The notes under the pieces were generated by a model. It was not told the DNA's origin. It did not search any database and worked only from the letters and a program-made list of their open reading frames with translations. Below are positions 22,608-34,059 of a stretch of DNA of 64,000 nt, piece by piece. Made by a program: the position numbers and the translations under genes. Each line of letters opens with the position of its first letter. Within the stretch, counting starts at the first letter, position 1. The DNA is from Rhabditoides inermis. Its lineage: Eukaryota; Nematoda; Chromadorea; Rhabditida; Rhabditidae. The stretch spans positions 111,001 through 175,000 of the forward strand of contig CAWZYM010000407.1 of assembly GCA_963966185.1 (NCBI GenBank). Direction: 5' to 3'.

Positions 22608-25427
22608 TTAGAATTTGTATATTTTTTCGGTGAGTAATTTACGATTTTGGACATTGAAAAGGTTAAGTGATCTATTGATATCTCGTTTACGGAAACAGTA
22701 TTTCAAAAGAACGGCTTTAACTGTAGATGCTTTAAAACCGAGACGGCAGAAAGTAATGTAGAGTTCTTCTAGTTTAACCAAAAGCACAGTGCGATCAGTG
22801 CAGCAACGGACAATGCGAAGAGCTTCTGATTTAAGATTACCAAAACAGATTTGGCGACTAGTAGTGCTTTCGGAATGCGTGAAGCGATGAACGTCGAATG
22901 TATAATCATCAGTCTTATTGTACAGACTTACTTGCCAATGCGTATCGAAACGTAAAGTAATATCGAGAAAATGTGCCTCGGAATCAGTACGATTAGTGCG
23001 CTCCAGTTGCAAGTTGCTAGGAAGATATGTTTTAAGAAAGGTGTCAAGATCAGACTTCTTGTCATAGAGAATGAGTACATCATCAACATAACGGAAAACT
23101 TGGAATTTCTCATTTTTACAGACAAGAGGGTGAAGAAGACTGTATTCGTATTCTAGAACACTGAGCGTAAGAGAAGCAAGGAGAGGGCTAGCGTTACCAC
23201 CTTGTGGTACGCCCTTCACCTGTTTGAAAATAAAACTACCGTACTGTGCATAAGCGCTTTCAACCAAAACCTTAGTTTTGGCTATAATTTCACTTGCCGA
23301 CATTACACGCTTGTCTGCAATGTGCATAACAGGATCGGAAGTATATTTAGAATATTTAGCAGATGTAATGAGAATATTTGGTTTTCCACAATTCTTGAAA
23401 CACATATCAACAAGAAATTTCATCTTTTGCAAGATGAGATCATGCGGAAGATTAGTAAAAAGACTAGCAAAATCAGCACAATATAGAGAAAGGGATGTGT
23501 TCGAGACAGAGCGTAAGAAATCGGACACTTTCATACTGTTAGTAATCGAAAAGTACATTTTGTGGCCATTTCTGGCAGCACCTTTGAGGCAAATGTTACG
23601 AAAGTGTTTTTCTAGATGTTTGTACACTACTTGGAGTTCCATGGAAAGACCCTTAGTGATACATTCGCGTGCCGCAGTGATGAAACGACATTTTACAGGA
23701 TTTTTATGGAGCTTTGGGACTCCATAAATATTAGGCAACACAGACTTATCGGGGTCAAAGATAGAAGAATATGTGAGTGAACTGTTTAGAACAGAAGGGT
23801 CACCTGTAAACGGCACATATACGGCATTGCCAGAAGCCCTACCGTAACTTATGCCTAATTCAGCATCACAGAAAGAGATGTAAAGTCGCTTGCACATTAC
23901 TACAAAATTACTTGAAGCTTTATCTATAGTGGTAACTGTGAAACAATTATGTAGATCAGAAGTAATAGATTTAAAATTTGTAACAGAATTGAACTTTTTG
24001 CTCATAACACGATACTTAAGTTTATCGTTAACGCAATCGAATATTTTGTTAGTGACGATGGAAATATTACGATCACTGATAGAGAGAAGATTTTTGTACT
24101 GATTAACCATGTCAGAAATAGCATTTCGAACAGTGTTGACAACAGTGGATACAGAGAGTTTGAGATTGGACACTCTCATATTAGCGCCTTTTTTCATAAA
24201 TGATCTAAGGGAGTGATTAGAGATGATAGAGAGGTCGCCTGTAAGAACGTGGCCATAGTGGGGATCACGGTGAGAATCGTATTCTGCATTGCTGCAGAAA
24301 CAAGGAATCGAGTCCAGAGAAACTGGTCGGTCTCCTCTGTACTCTTTGATAACACGGCTATGATTCACCACATATTTACTCAAACGGTCGGTAGCCAGAT
24401 GTGTCACTCGAATCTTCTGCTGGTCCTTGCGATTAAAGGAATTAAGAATACACAACACTTCACGAGTATTGAACAAGGAAAAGAGACCGAGGCTTTCCAT
24501 ATTTGTGAACAAATAAGGAATTTTCAAGAAAATCGTGTTTTTGAACAAGTCTTTAGTTTTGTTAGGAGTGTGGTCAATAGACCAATAGTAAACAGACAAT
24601 AAAATTTCGAGTTTTAGCAAGTTTTGAAGAGAACGATTATCGAGAAGATATGACATCAGTTTATTTTTAGATTTATTAGACATACATAGGACGTTACGGT
24701 AACTCTCATACCAATTGCGAGCATTAGCTGCTTGCACAAGGGAAGACGTATCTGGCGTTCCACCTTTACCAGAGCCCCTCCTTTTGTTGGGACGCCGGCG
24801 AGTCTTCGGGCGGAAATTGAAGTAAGGATGAGATACCTTATCAAAAGGACGAATATGAGAGCGAGTGATGGTTTCATATCCTCTGATAGAGTCATTCAGA
24901 CCCACAGGATATGCTGTAACAAGTGTTCGAATCCAGAATTCTTCACGCTCTTCCAATTTAACATTATTCATACGTTTGTCACTATTCACATCCACTACCT
25001 CCAAAATAGAGAGTTTGGCAAACGACCAAGAGTGGCCATTTTGAGCAAAATGTTTATAAAGAGGAGTGTTAGAATACTTATTGTTGATAGCACTCTTATG
25101 TTCACGCATACGTTGCAAAAACTTGCGAGAGGACAGGCCAACATATTGAACACCACATAGATCGCAAGTAATACAGTAGATAACATTAGCAGTATTACAG
25201 TCACAGTTCGGAGTTTTCAAAGTCGTAACATGGCAGTTAGTAGCGTAGCAATATATTTTGTTAGAATGATCAACCTGAGGACAGATAAGACATTTAGTGT
25301 TTGGACAGTGTACACTAGTATGAGTTGTAGAATTAGATACTAGCAGAACGTTTTTCTTTTGACGTTTTACTAGTATGGAGTCACTGGTAGTAGAGAATTT
25401 GGTGATTAAATGCTTGGTTTGTGTGTT
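22608..25427 (-). CDS. Penelope-like element protein: N-terminal GIY-YIG nuclease plus RT (Naiad type)
   Basis: The frame is open from 25427 to 22608 (about 940 codons) without an ATG in the first ~70 codons, so the 5' end is truncated or spliced. Order: a Cys/His cluster (HCPNTKCLICP, CYATNCH), a GIY-YIG core (VIYCITCDLCGVQYVG, LQRMREHKSAI), a linker with a basic patch (RPKTRRRPNKRR), then the PLE-type RT: PNIYGVPKLHKNP, motif A YCADFASLFTNLP, motif B KGVPQGGNASPLLA and motif C FRYVDDVLILYD. Canonical Penelope proteins carry GIY-YIG after the RT. N-terminal placement preceded by a Cys/His finger is the permuted Naiad arrangement. The ORF has no stop, so the copy looks recent. Confidence 0.88.
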   Translation of the reverse strand, partial: NTQTKHLITKFSTTSDSILVKRQKKNVLLVSNSTTHTSVHCPNTKCLICPQVDHSNKIYCYATNCHVTTLKTPNCDCNTANVIYCITCDLCGVQYVGLSSRKFLQRMREHKSAINNKYSNTPLYKHFAQNGHSWSFAKLSILEVVDVNSDKRMNNVKLEEREEFWIRTLVTAYPVGLNDSIRGYETITRSHIRPFDKVSHPYFNFRPKTRRRPNKRRGSGKGGTPDTSSLVQAANARNWYESYRNVLCMSNKSKNKLMSYLLDNRSLQNLLKLEILLSVYYWSIDHTPNKTKDLFKNTIFLKIPYLFTNMESLGLFSLFNTREVLCILNSFNRKDQQKIRVTHLATDRLSKYVVNHSRVIKEYRGDRPVSLDSIPCFCSNAEYDSHRDPHYGHVLTGDLSIISNHSLRSFMKKGANMRVSNLKLSVSTVVNTVRNAISDMVNQYKNLLSISDRNISIVTNKIFDCVNDKLKYRVMSKKFNSVTNFKSITSDLHNCFTVTTIDKASSNFVVMCKRLYISFCDAELGISYGRASGNAVYVPFTGDPSVLNSSLTYSSIFDPDKSVLPNIYGVPKLHKNPVKCRFITAARECITKGLSMELQVVYKHLEKHFRNICLKGAARNGHKMYFSITNSMKVSDFLRSVSNTSLSLYCADFASLFTNLPHDLILQKMKFLVDMCFKNCGKPNILITSAKYSKYTSDPVMHIADKRVMSASEIIAKTKVLVESAYAQYGSFIFKQVKGVPQGGNASPLLASLTLSVLEYEYSLLHPLVCKNEKFQVFRYVDDVLILYDKKSDLDTFLKTYLPSNLQLERTNRTDSEAHFLDITLRFDTHWQVSLYNKTDDYTFDVHRFTHSESTTSRQICFGNLKSEALRIVRCCTDRTVLLVKLEELYITFCRLGFKASTVKAVLLKYCFRKRDINRSLNLFNVQNRKLLTEKIYKF

Positions 25428-25429
25428 TC

Positions 25430-26310
25430 AGAATATTTATCTCGAATCAAGTAGCACAGTACAATTATGTAAATTACGGCAAGGTTACGGTAAAATACAG
25501 TAATGCAACGCCTACTGCGAGTCCCAATAACACGGATTTCGGTAGTCCCGAGGATGCGTACGTGCTATTGGTGGTGCATGTCATCCCCTGCTTGCGGCTT
25601 CTGGGGAAGTTTCGATCTCGGCGGCGGAAAATCCGGGCTTCAACGATCGATCGCGAAGAGACGTCTCCGAGAGTTTCATCGTCTTCGAGGATTCCTCTCC
25701 AATCTCAATGCCGTAGATGTAGAGAGTAGCAAAAGCGAATACCAGTCCAGTTAGTGTCCTCCGCCGCACAGCATTGTTCAGGGGTCGGGGGAATAACAGG
25801 GGAAGGCACGCGACCGCGCGCTGGCAGAGAAAAGAAAGGAATCGATGTGAAAGGAAGAAATGTGTTTGTGTGTTTGATTGGGATTTGGCAGGAGTGAAAG
25901 GTTTCAGAGACCCTTGAGGCGGGATGCCTAAATAGGCGCCTATGTACGACGACAGGCCTAGATGACAACTCGGATATCTCTGTTTCCCGAATCATCAAAG
26001 CGCAATCGAAGGTGGCTGCATGACAACCTCAGTAGTGAAATAAGAATAACATGTCATGGGCCCGGACCACATGAGCCCTCCAGAGAGTAAAACAAATAGA
26101 ATAAAAGAAAGAAAGAAATGTGTATAGATGTGTGACTCCTGCTACCAAACACTAATAGATCCAAAAAAGTACAGGTATGGGAAGGAAATAAGAAATATTC
26201 TAATATTGCGGGTAAAATGTAATGAAATGAATGAAAGAAAAATATGAATGAAAAACTAACTTTCTCGTAGAGAGAAAGAAAGATAAAATGAAGAATAAGT
26301 AAACCCACTC
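25430..26310. other. Non-coding stretch 5' of the Penelope-like element
   Basis: No supported gene. Reading frames are short and lack recognisable protein character. It may include the element's 5' region. Confidence 0.35.
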
Positions 26311-26313
26311 ACT

Positions 26314-26500
26314 GTCTCAAGGTGCATTTATGAGACTAGAGTGGGGTGAGCTGCTCTGTGCGACTGGCCAGGGTACCCGGCCGGTCACGGTGAGCAGCTC
26401 CGCACAATCCTTCCAGGTGCACTTAGGAAGGCATGCCGCGTTCTCCCAGGTGCACTTAGGGAGAACGGAGTCGGCACGGTGCAAGTCTCGCCGTAAACGG
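26314..26500. ncRNA. Candidate structured element: hairpins with shared loop
   Basis: Three hairpins have the same 11-nt loop AGGTGCAYTTA but different stems: GTCTCA/TGAGAC (26314-26336), CCTTCC/GGAAGG (26409-26431) and CGTTCTCCC/GGGAGAACG (26439-26467). Between the first two lies a longer hairpin (GAGCTGCTC at 26348 with GAGCAGCTC at 26392, and an inner GACTGGCC/GGCCGGTC stem). CTCGCCG TAAA CGGTGAG follows near 26488. Stem complementarity with unrelated sequences and a fixed loop suggests RNA or protein-binding structure. Strand and function are unknown. Confidence 0.4.
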
Positions 26501-26934
26501 TGAGAGAGAAAATGAAGTAATACTGACAGAATAACTGGTAGTAGAATACATATACAATATTGATTTATACGACAAAAAAGGTCAGACGTGCCTATAAAGG
26601 CAGGGCAGGAAAGTATAACGTATAGAATAAAATGTGAAACAGTTAGAAGAAGTAAATGTAACGGAATAAATTAAATAGTAAGAGACAAAGATAATATAAG
26701 TAAGAGAGAAAGAACGGCATCTGGAATTTAAAGGTAGTGTTTACACAACTAGCGCTCCGGCGCGCTGTCGCGCGCCTCCGCACTAGGTATACACGAATAG
26801 AAAAATAGAAAAAAGTTCATCCTGTATGTTTTATCGCTGATTGCTCTCTATTGATTCTTGTTGAGTTGAGAGACATCAGGTGTAAGGTCTACAAATTCTT
26901 TCTCGTTTTCTGTATTTATAACTACTCTCCTACT

Positions 26935-27055
26935 CTATTTTTTTTCTTTTTTTACTAATTTAAAACTCCCCCTCTCTATTTCTCTTCCTCTCTCCCCCTC
27001 TCTCCCTCTCTCTCCCTCTCTCTCTCTGTCTCTGTCTATGTCTCTTTCTCTTTCT
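26935..27055. repeat. CT-rich low-complexity tract
   Basis: CTCTCT/CCCTCTCT sequence directly before the satellite array. Confidence 0.7.
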
Positions 27056-27985
27056 CCGCTACGGTGACCGCAACTTTCCAGAGGCAGTACTATAATCTCT
27101 TCTGTGTACTGTCACGTCTCCGCTACAGTGACCGCAACTTTCCAGAGGCAGTACTATAATCTCTTTTGTCTACTGTCACGTCTCCGCTACGGTGACATTA
27201 ACTTTCTAGAGACAGTACTATGCTCTCTTCTGTGTACTGTCACGTCTTCGCTACGGTGACAACAACTTTCCAGAGGCAGTACTATACTCTCTTCTGTGTA
27301 CTGTCCCGTCTCCGCTACGGTGACCGCAACTTTCCAGAGGCAGTACTATAATCTCTTCTGTCTACTGTCTACTGTCGCGTCTCCGCTACGGTGACCGCAA
27401 CTTTCCAGAGGCAGTACTATACTCTCTTCTGTGTACTGTCACGTCTCCGCTACAGTGACCGCAACTTTCCAGAGGCAGTACTATAATCTCTTCTGTCTAC
27501 TGTCACGTCTCCGCTACGGTGACATTAACTTTCTAGAGACAGTACTATGCTCTCTTCTGTGTACTGTCACGTCTTCGCTACGGTGACAACAACTTTCCAG
27601 AGGCAGTACTATACTCTCTTCTGTGTACTGTCCCGTCTCCGCTACGGTGACCGCAACTTTCCAGAGGCAGTACTATAATCTCTTCTGTCTACTGTCTACT
27701 GTCACGTCTCCGCTACGGTGACAGCAACTTTCTAGAGACATTACTATGATCACTTCTGTCTACTGTCACGTCTCCGCTACGGTGGCAGCAACTTTTTAGA
27801 AACAATACTATGATCTCTTCTGTCTACTGTCACGTCTCCGCTACGGTGACAGCAACTTTCTAGAGACATTACTATGATTTCTTTTGTCTACTGTCACGTC
27901 TCCGCTACGGTGACAGCAACTTTTTAGAAACAGTACTATGATCTCTTCTGTCTACTGTCACGTCTTCGCTACGGTGACAGCAACC
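27055..27985. repeat. Satellite array, ~62-66 bp unit, about 15 copies
   Basis: The unit is built on CGTCTCCGCTACGGTGACCG, CAACTTTCCAGAGGCAGTAC and CTCTTCTGTCTACTGTCA. Variants alternate (ACCGCA, ACATTA, ACAACA, ACAGCA after the GTG) and a block of about four units repeats (27110-27360 and 27440-27700), which is a higher-order structure. There is no reading frame. Confidence 0.95.
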
Positions 27986-28149
27986 TACGTCATAACAACT
28001 TATGAATAAACTATTCTATATTCTATTCTATACCACACTACTGAACTTTCAAATCAAATATTTAAAATCTAGTTTGACTTCCCGTTTCACAACTGCCGGT
28101 GATACCATTATTGATTGATTTATTGATTGATCATTTGACTGAGCATTCA

Positions 28150-28315
28150 TATTGTAAAGAAGTATTATCTGTTAAAAAGTACTTGCGTAAAGATATTAAG
28201 TTTGTCTTGACCCAATTCAACAAAAGCGCATGCATAAAACGTTTACAAATACTAAAACAAACCTGCGCCTCTCTCTTTCCCCCCCCCTCTCTCTCTCCTC
28301 TCTTCTCTCTCTCCG

Positions 28316-28363
<48 letters not shown>

Positions 28364-28560
28364 CTAGACGTATGACGTTATTCATTTGTATTGTTATATT
28401 TCATCTGTTAGTGTCCACTGTCCCTTATGCGCAGGTTTGTGTTAGTATTTGTAAACGTTTTATGCATGCGCTTTTGTTGAATTGGGTCAAGACAAACTTA
28501 ATATCTTTACGCAAGTACTTTTTAACAGATAATATATGTGCTTTTGTTGAATTTCATAGA
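28150..28560. mobile_element. Foldback MITE with microsatellite core, copy 1
   Basis: Inverted arms of about 110 bp (28155-28267 and 28430-28535; ATTATCTGTTAAAAAGTACT at the outer end) surround a (CT)n tract at 28262-28363. The same family occurs at 41440-41735. Confidence 0.75.
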
Positions 28561-28564
28561 AATT

Positions 28565-29220
28565 TCTTCTCTTTCTGATTCCCAAGCTCTGTCGTTAATT
28601 AGTACGCATAGAACTATTATGTGACACATTTTATGATGTGACGCACAATGTTGCGTGTATATGTAACTATATTTTTCTTGGTATTGTATAGAAACAATTC
28701 TAATCGACACTTCTCTGAATTTCGGTCGCCGTGGTACGCGCCCTGCCCGCCTGCCGGGAGAGAGAGCTAGCCAGAGTGATGGGAACCCAAAACAACGCAA
28801 ACCCGGCGCGAATTAGACGCTGGCGGCGGCGAGGCGAACTACACTCAAAGTGCTAGTTGGAGAACACGCGCAGAAAACGCCGAGAGAGTACGCTTTCGGC
28901 AGAGAGTCAGCGTTACCGGACACGACATCCACCTGATCGATCATCATTCCTCGACCATTAGAGTATCATTATTGAATTGTAGAGTGTAGAGTTTCGTCTG
29001 TGTCCATGTCCATGCCATTTAGTATCCTCGCGTCATACTTCCACGTGAGAGTACTTCCCGCCGCCTCACTGGTTTGTCGGGAAAGATTCTTGTCTATGAC
29101 CGATCATTCGGCGGCGGGGCAAAATGAGAAGACCCGACCGCACGCCGCGGGAAAAATCTCTCATGTATCCAAAATATAGTGTTATACATAGCCTTCCCGT
29201 CACGGTTTAAAAATCGTATT
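28565..29220. other. Intergenic stretch without supported gene
   Basis: Contains the dispersed motif AAACCCGGCGCG at about 28800, also seen near 36889 and 47400. I see no coding signal. Confidence 0.35.
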
Positions 29221-29224
29221 TTGA

Positions 29225-29692
29225 AATTCTCTCTGTTCTCTCTCTTCTCCCTCTTCTCTCTTCTCTCTCTCTTCTCCCTCTTCTCTCTCTTCTCCCTCTT
29301 CTCTCTCTTCTCTCTCTTCTCTCTTATCTCTCTCTCTTTTCTTACTTCTCCCTCTTCTCTCTTCTCTGTTCTCTCTCCTCTCTCTTCTCTCTCTATATAT
29401 GTCTCTCTTTATCTCTCCCTCTCTCCTTTCTCTCTCCTCTCTCTCCTCTCTCTCCTCCTTATCTCTCCCTCCCTCTCCCTCTTATTTCGAGATTCTCTCT
29501 CTTCTCTCTCTTTTCTCTCTTCTCCCTCTTCTCCCTCTTCTCTCTCTTCTCTCTCTTCTCTCTCTTCTCTCTCTTCTCTTTCTTCTCTTACTTCTCCCTC
29601 TTCTCTCTCTTCTCTTACTTCTCCCTCTTCTCCCTCTTCTTTCTCTTCTCTCTCTATATATGTCTCTCTTTATCTCTCTCTCCCTCTCGCAC
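29225..29692. repeat. CT/CTT-rich tract, duplicated internally
   Basis: About 470 bp of TCTCTCTTCTCCCTCTTC-type sequence, including two copies of CTATATATGTCTCTCTTTATCT. The ORFs across it are artefacts. Confidence 0.9.
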
Positions 29693-30424
29693 GAGATGCT
29701 CGCTCTTCCTCTCGTTGTCTTTCACCCCCGACATCTGCACTCTCGCCGCCGCCCGCAGCGAGGGGCGGGGCTCTGCACTTTTGGGTGCAAGTTGGGTGCA
29801 CGTTGGAAAAAGTCGGCGGTCAGCGTGACGGGAAGGAAGGAAGGAAGGAAGCGCTGGCCTTTCGCCTAGTGCGCGCGCGGGATCGCGCATAACTTCTTTC
29901 AGAGAAGAGATACAAAGATGCCATCAATTAGTGATCTGGCCTACGGAACCGTGCGAATCTAACTAACATGAATTGGATGAGTTCATATTCCTGCTAACAT
30001 GATTTTTGGATATAGCTTCTTGAAAATTCTGGCGCGAGCCCTATCCTAAGCCAAAAGAGAGGGCGCTGCGCGCCCTCTCTAATTGTCAAATTTTCATCAC
30101 GAGCCTTTCATTGTTGAGCGAACGATATTCTATGCAACTTCATGAGTATTTCCTGTTCAGGTTTGTGATGTTCAGATGTTGTAAATTAAATTATTTAAAG
30201 ACATAAACTTATTATTTATCCATGTAACATCAGGTCAGATGGAGATACAGATGTCATCTGTGTGCTGGAGAAGGACTCAGTCCGGGCGGAAAAGTGTCCT
30301 GGGTAATGCACAATACAATTCAATCGATAATCAATAATGCTACGGTCACCGAGGAGATAAGTGATAAGAGCATGAAATGGGATGGCTCGTTCGAGACCGG
30401 AGTCCCCACAAAACACTACACAAA

Positions 30425-30495
30425 CGGCCTTAACGCATTTGCCTCTCAATTTGACGTCGCGGGTTCGATTCCGCAAGACTCTTTTGTTATTTAAC
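30425..30495 (+). repeat. tRNA-like sequence with B box
   Basis: CGCGGGTTCGATTCCG is a good B box. The upstream part (AACGGCCTTAACGCATTTG) is a poor A box. Probably a degenerate tRNA-derived element. Confidence 0.4.
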
Positions 30496-30534
30496 ATTTT
30501 GAGAGTTTTGCCAAAAAAAAAACGAACTCACGTC

Positions 30535-30770
<236 letters not shown>

Positions 30771-30789
30771 GCAGCATCAATTCAGAACT

Positions 30790-31960
30790 CAGTTTATTCA
30801 AACCCGAAAAACTACAGTAACCGAATGTGTGTGTGGTACTGATGATCGGGGAACAAAAACGAAAGCTTATCGAACGTGGTTCGATCGGCCAGTACGTTTT
30901 ATTTCTTTTCTGGTTGATTCTGTTTTTTTCCGACATTACCGTAAACCTAACTATGAGTAGGGTACGGTAATTGTATGACTACCGTATATAAAATCCGAAG
31001 GATAATTGAGATGTTCGTTACATCGATATAATCAATAATCAAGAGCTCACATTCAGTCTTAAAGGAACAGTGGCGAGTTATTTTCGACTCGGAGTATTAT
31101 TATAAATCATATTAACCTAACACATTTTCATTTTTTGCGAAAGAACGACGATTCTGCGTTACTTTCAAATCTGCAACTGCTTGCGATGCAGAAAATTTTT
31201 CGAATTCAAATTGGTCCTAACACGAATTACCTACAGCCCAACGCTTCAATACTGCAAAAATTGGGCTCGGAGACATAAGCGCAAATGAACGACCCTCATT
31301 CACTCGCTTCATGGCTCAGTGCATGTGCGCTGCGATGTGGCACCGAGCACGCGGGTTCGATTCTTCACCACGGCAAATGTTTTGCTTTTGTGAAAATGAG
31401 GCGATGTGGAGGTTGTGGCAGAAATAAGTCGCCACTGTGTTTTTAATTGAGTGTTGTTCGAGCGTGGCATCCGACCATCTCGAATTGCTGATTTTTTGAT
31501 TGTTTCTCCTTTTTTCATAGTTTCGTGAACCTAGTTCATAGTACCGTAAACCTATATCATGATATCGTATACATACCTTTCCTCCTTAGTACCAAGTTGT
31601 GGTTTGATTAACCGAATCAGCGAAAAAGTTAATACTAGCGAAACAACGGCAAGAACATTTCATTTGAACACAAAAAAATGATAGTATTACACGATGCTCT
31701 CTTCTCACAAACACATACCAATACTTCCACACCTCAAACAATTTCGAATCAACAAGGTACAAACGAGTTTATCCAATGAACGAACATTACAACGAACAAA
31801 TACATTAACACGAAACACTAATGAAACAAAATTTGAATCCAGTGCAGAAACTTGATCGTGTTGTCTTGGCTTCTCGAGTGTGCCCATGCGACATGCGAGA
31901 AGATGCTAGAGGAGAAGACGGCCGGAGTTGTCATAGAATGTATTAGATTATTTAGGAAGA
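30790..31960. other. Intergenic stretch with one tRNA-like relic
   Basis: No supported gene. At 31310-31378, ATGGCTCAGTGCATG and CGCGGGTTCGATTC resemble A and B boxes. Confidence 0.35.
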
Positions 31961-32150
31961 GACAGAAAGAAAAAGAGAAATACAGAGTTGCACGCACCTG
32001 ACTATCCTATGAGAAGAACCGAACAGCCCGAACAGCCAGGCGGGAGCGGGGACGGCATATGGCGTCCTGACAGAGCGGCGTCCGCGGAGCGGATTCTGGA
32101 ACAATACACGTCATTATCAATCGATATTCGATCAATAGTCAGTGAACAGA

Positions 32151-32151
<1 letters not shown>

Positions 32152-32190
<39 letters not shown>
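32152..32190. repeat. (GA)n microsatellite
   Basis: About 38 bp of GA repeats. Confidence 0.9.
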
Positions 32191-32195
<5 letters not shown>

Positions 32196-32309
32196 GGCGG
32201 TCTCTCCAGCGAGAGCCACCTCCCATCCGCTCCCACCCCATACCGATCGCACCTACAGTCGACTACGGTAGCTACAGTATCCCACCTCTCATCGAAAGGC
32301 AACGATGCG

Positions 32310-32580
32310 GGGCGGCGGATCCGAGCCGGGGCAACAAGACCGAGCCGCGAAGGCGGGGTCGGCCCGGCGGGTTCGATCAGGGCTACCGGTCCGGGCGAAG
32401 GCGGCAGGTCCGAGCCGAGGCGGCGGATCCGGACCGAGGCGGCGGGTCCGGAACGAGGAGGCGGGTCCGGACCGAAGAGGCGGGTCCAGGCCGGGACGAC
32501 GGGTCCGGACCGAAGAATCGGGTCCGGACCGAAGAGGCGACTCCGGCGACGACCTCGGGAGGGGCGGCAGCAGCACCTGA
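32310..32580. repeat. GC-rich imperfect minisatellite
   Basis: Degenerate units of GGCGGGTCCGGACCGA type, 15-21 bp. Both strands stay open because of composition; I do not call a gene here. Confidence 0.7.
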
Positions 32581-32935
32581 ACAGATGATTACTCCATACC
32601 AGACCGCGCAGCCGCCTACCGCCGCCGCCGCCGCATCGACTGACCCCTCTTCCATCGTCATTCCTTACGTCCACCCAAGCCCCGCCCACTCTCTATTAGC
32701 ACACCCGCAAGTGAGGCGCATCTCTAGAGATCGCCCCATCCACTCGCGCCATTGTCTGCCGCGTTTTCCAACACCGCGTGCGTGATCTTTGAACGTTTTG
32801 ACAGTATTGGCATACGATTTGCATGTCTCATAAAGCATACGTCTGGTTGGGAGACAGTGGGGCGCGTAAAAGGCGCGCGCCGCGGGCCGGGAGGCATTCC
32901 TTCCCTACTGTCCCCCGCCACTCCCTCCCAAAACC

Positions 32936-33871
32936 ATGTCTCCCTCCCAACATCAGCTCCCTCCCATCATCATTAACCCGCACTCCCTCGATGGTGTATT
33001 GGACACGCCTTCCAATGTGCCTCTTTGGCTGCTAGAGAATGGACGGCTCAACGTGGGTTCCTCTCCTCCCGCCCCCTCACTCACCCGATCATTCAGACTA
33101 CCATCCTCCCTGCCACCGCACTGGTCTTCTCATCTACTGTCTCCTATCTCAACTACCTTGTGGTTGTTTCTTCCTCTTCTCCTCTCATCAAGGTATTAGG
33201 CGGGGATCTGTGGATGCGCCAAGTCTACGTTTTGCAGCCGGACACTTTGGTGATTTCCATCAACCGCAAGCAGGCCTATCCGTCGGATCTGCTGGATCAG
33301 CGACTCCTAGAGATGGGGGAAGAGACGATTGAGGCCATATTGTGGAGGCCCGACACACTAATTGGCTCTGAGTTTATCACTGGACAAGCCAAGGGCAGGG
33401 CGTTCTCGCCGCCTCCCAACGTACGGCGCTGTAGTCTTCCATTTCTGATTCACTCCCGCTACTTTCAGGTGCCTGTGTTCTCTTCCGCGCACGTCGGACA
33501 GGATTCGAAGGCTGCGAAGATGAAAAAGTTTGAAAAGAAGAAGGAGAAGGAGCAGCCAGTCGAGACCAACAAGGCGCGCAAGGTGAATAGATGAATACTG
33601 TAGTTCTGATTTACTCTGGTTGCTTTCAGGTGTCTGCCAGCGACGGCGACGCGTACAAGGGAAACGACAACAACAACGCACAGACGAGTCGCCAGCGCAA
33701 CGACAACCCCTCCAAGGTAGTACGGTAGATGAATTGAATACTGTAGTCTACAGTACTCTGCTTACAGACGATCAACATATCAATCTCGGGAGGCAACAAC
33801 ACCCTCTGTGAGTGACTGCTTCTTTCTCCTCTTCTCCCTCTCCTACCTAACTTGTTCTTTCAGCCATGTGA
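32936..33871 (+). CDS. Small spliced gene, unrecognised
   Basis: Proposed exons are 32936-33052, 33193-33420, 33469-33582, 33630-33716, 33768-33807 and 33864-33871, giving about 197 aa, all joined in phase by GT-AG introns of 46-141 nt. Four of the five junctions are phase 0, and exons 2-4 each begin with a Val codon (GTA/GTG). The protein opens MSPSQHQLPPIIINPHSLDG, has a compact middle (LGGDLWMRQVYVLQPDTLV, RLLEMGEETIEAILW), then a Lys/Glu-rich stretch (KMKKFEKKKEKEQP) and an Asn/Asp-rich tail. The middle could be a folded domain; the rest is probably disordered. I recognise no family. Further upstream exons cannot be excluded. Confidence 0.5.
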
Positions 33872-34059
33872 CTCGTCGACCAAGCCACCGCACGCCCCCC
33901 TCGCCACAAGACCCGCCTCTTCTTCGTCTTCACTCCCATCCAAGACCAAGACTCGCCCCCCTCGTCAAGTCATAATTTCCCCATCACTCACAATACTACA
34001 CAATGCTCGTACTTTCAAAATTGACTGTAATTGACTTTATTGACTGTAATTGACTTTAA

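Noticed and set aside
27055..27985. CRISPR-like array (regular repeats)
   Set aside because: Units are contiguous satellite copies without unique spacers, in a spliced eukaryotic genome.
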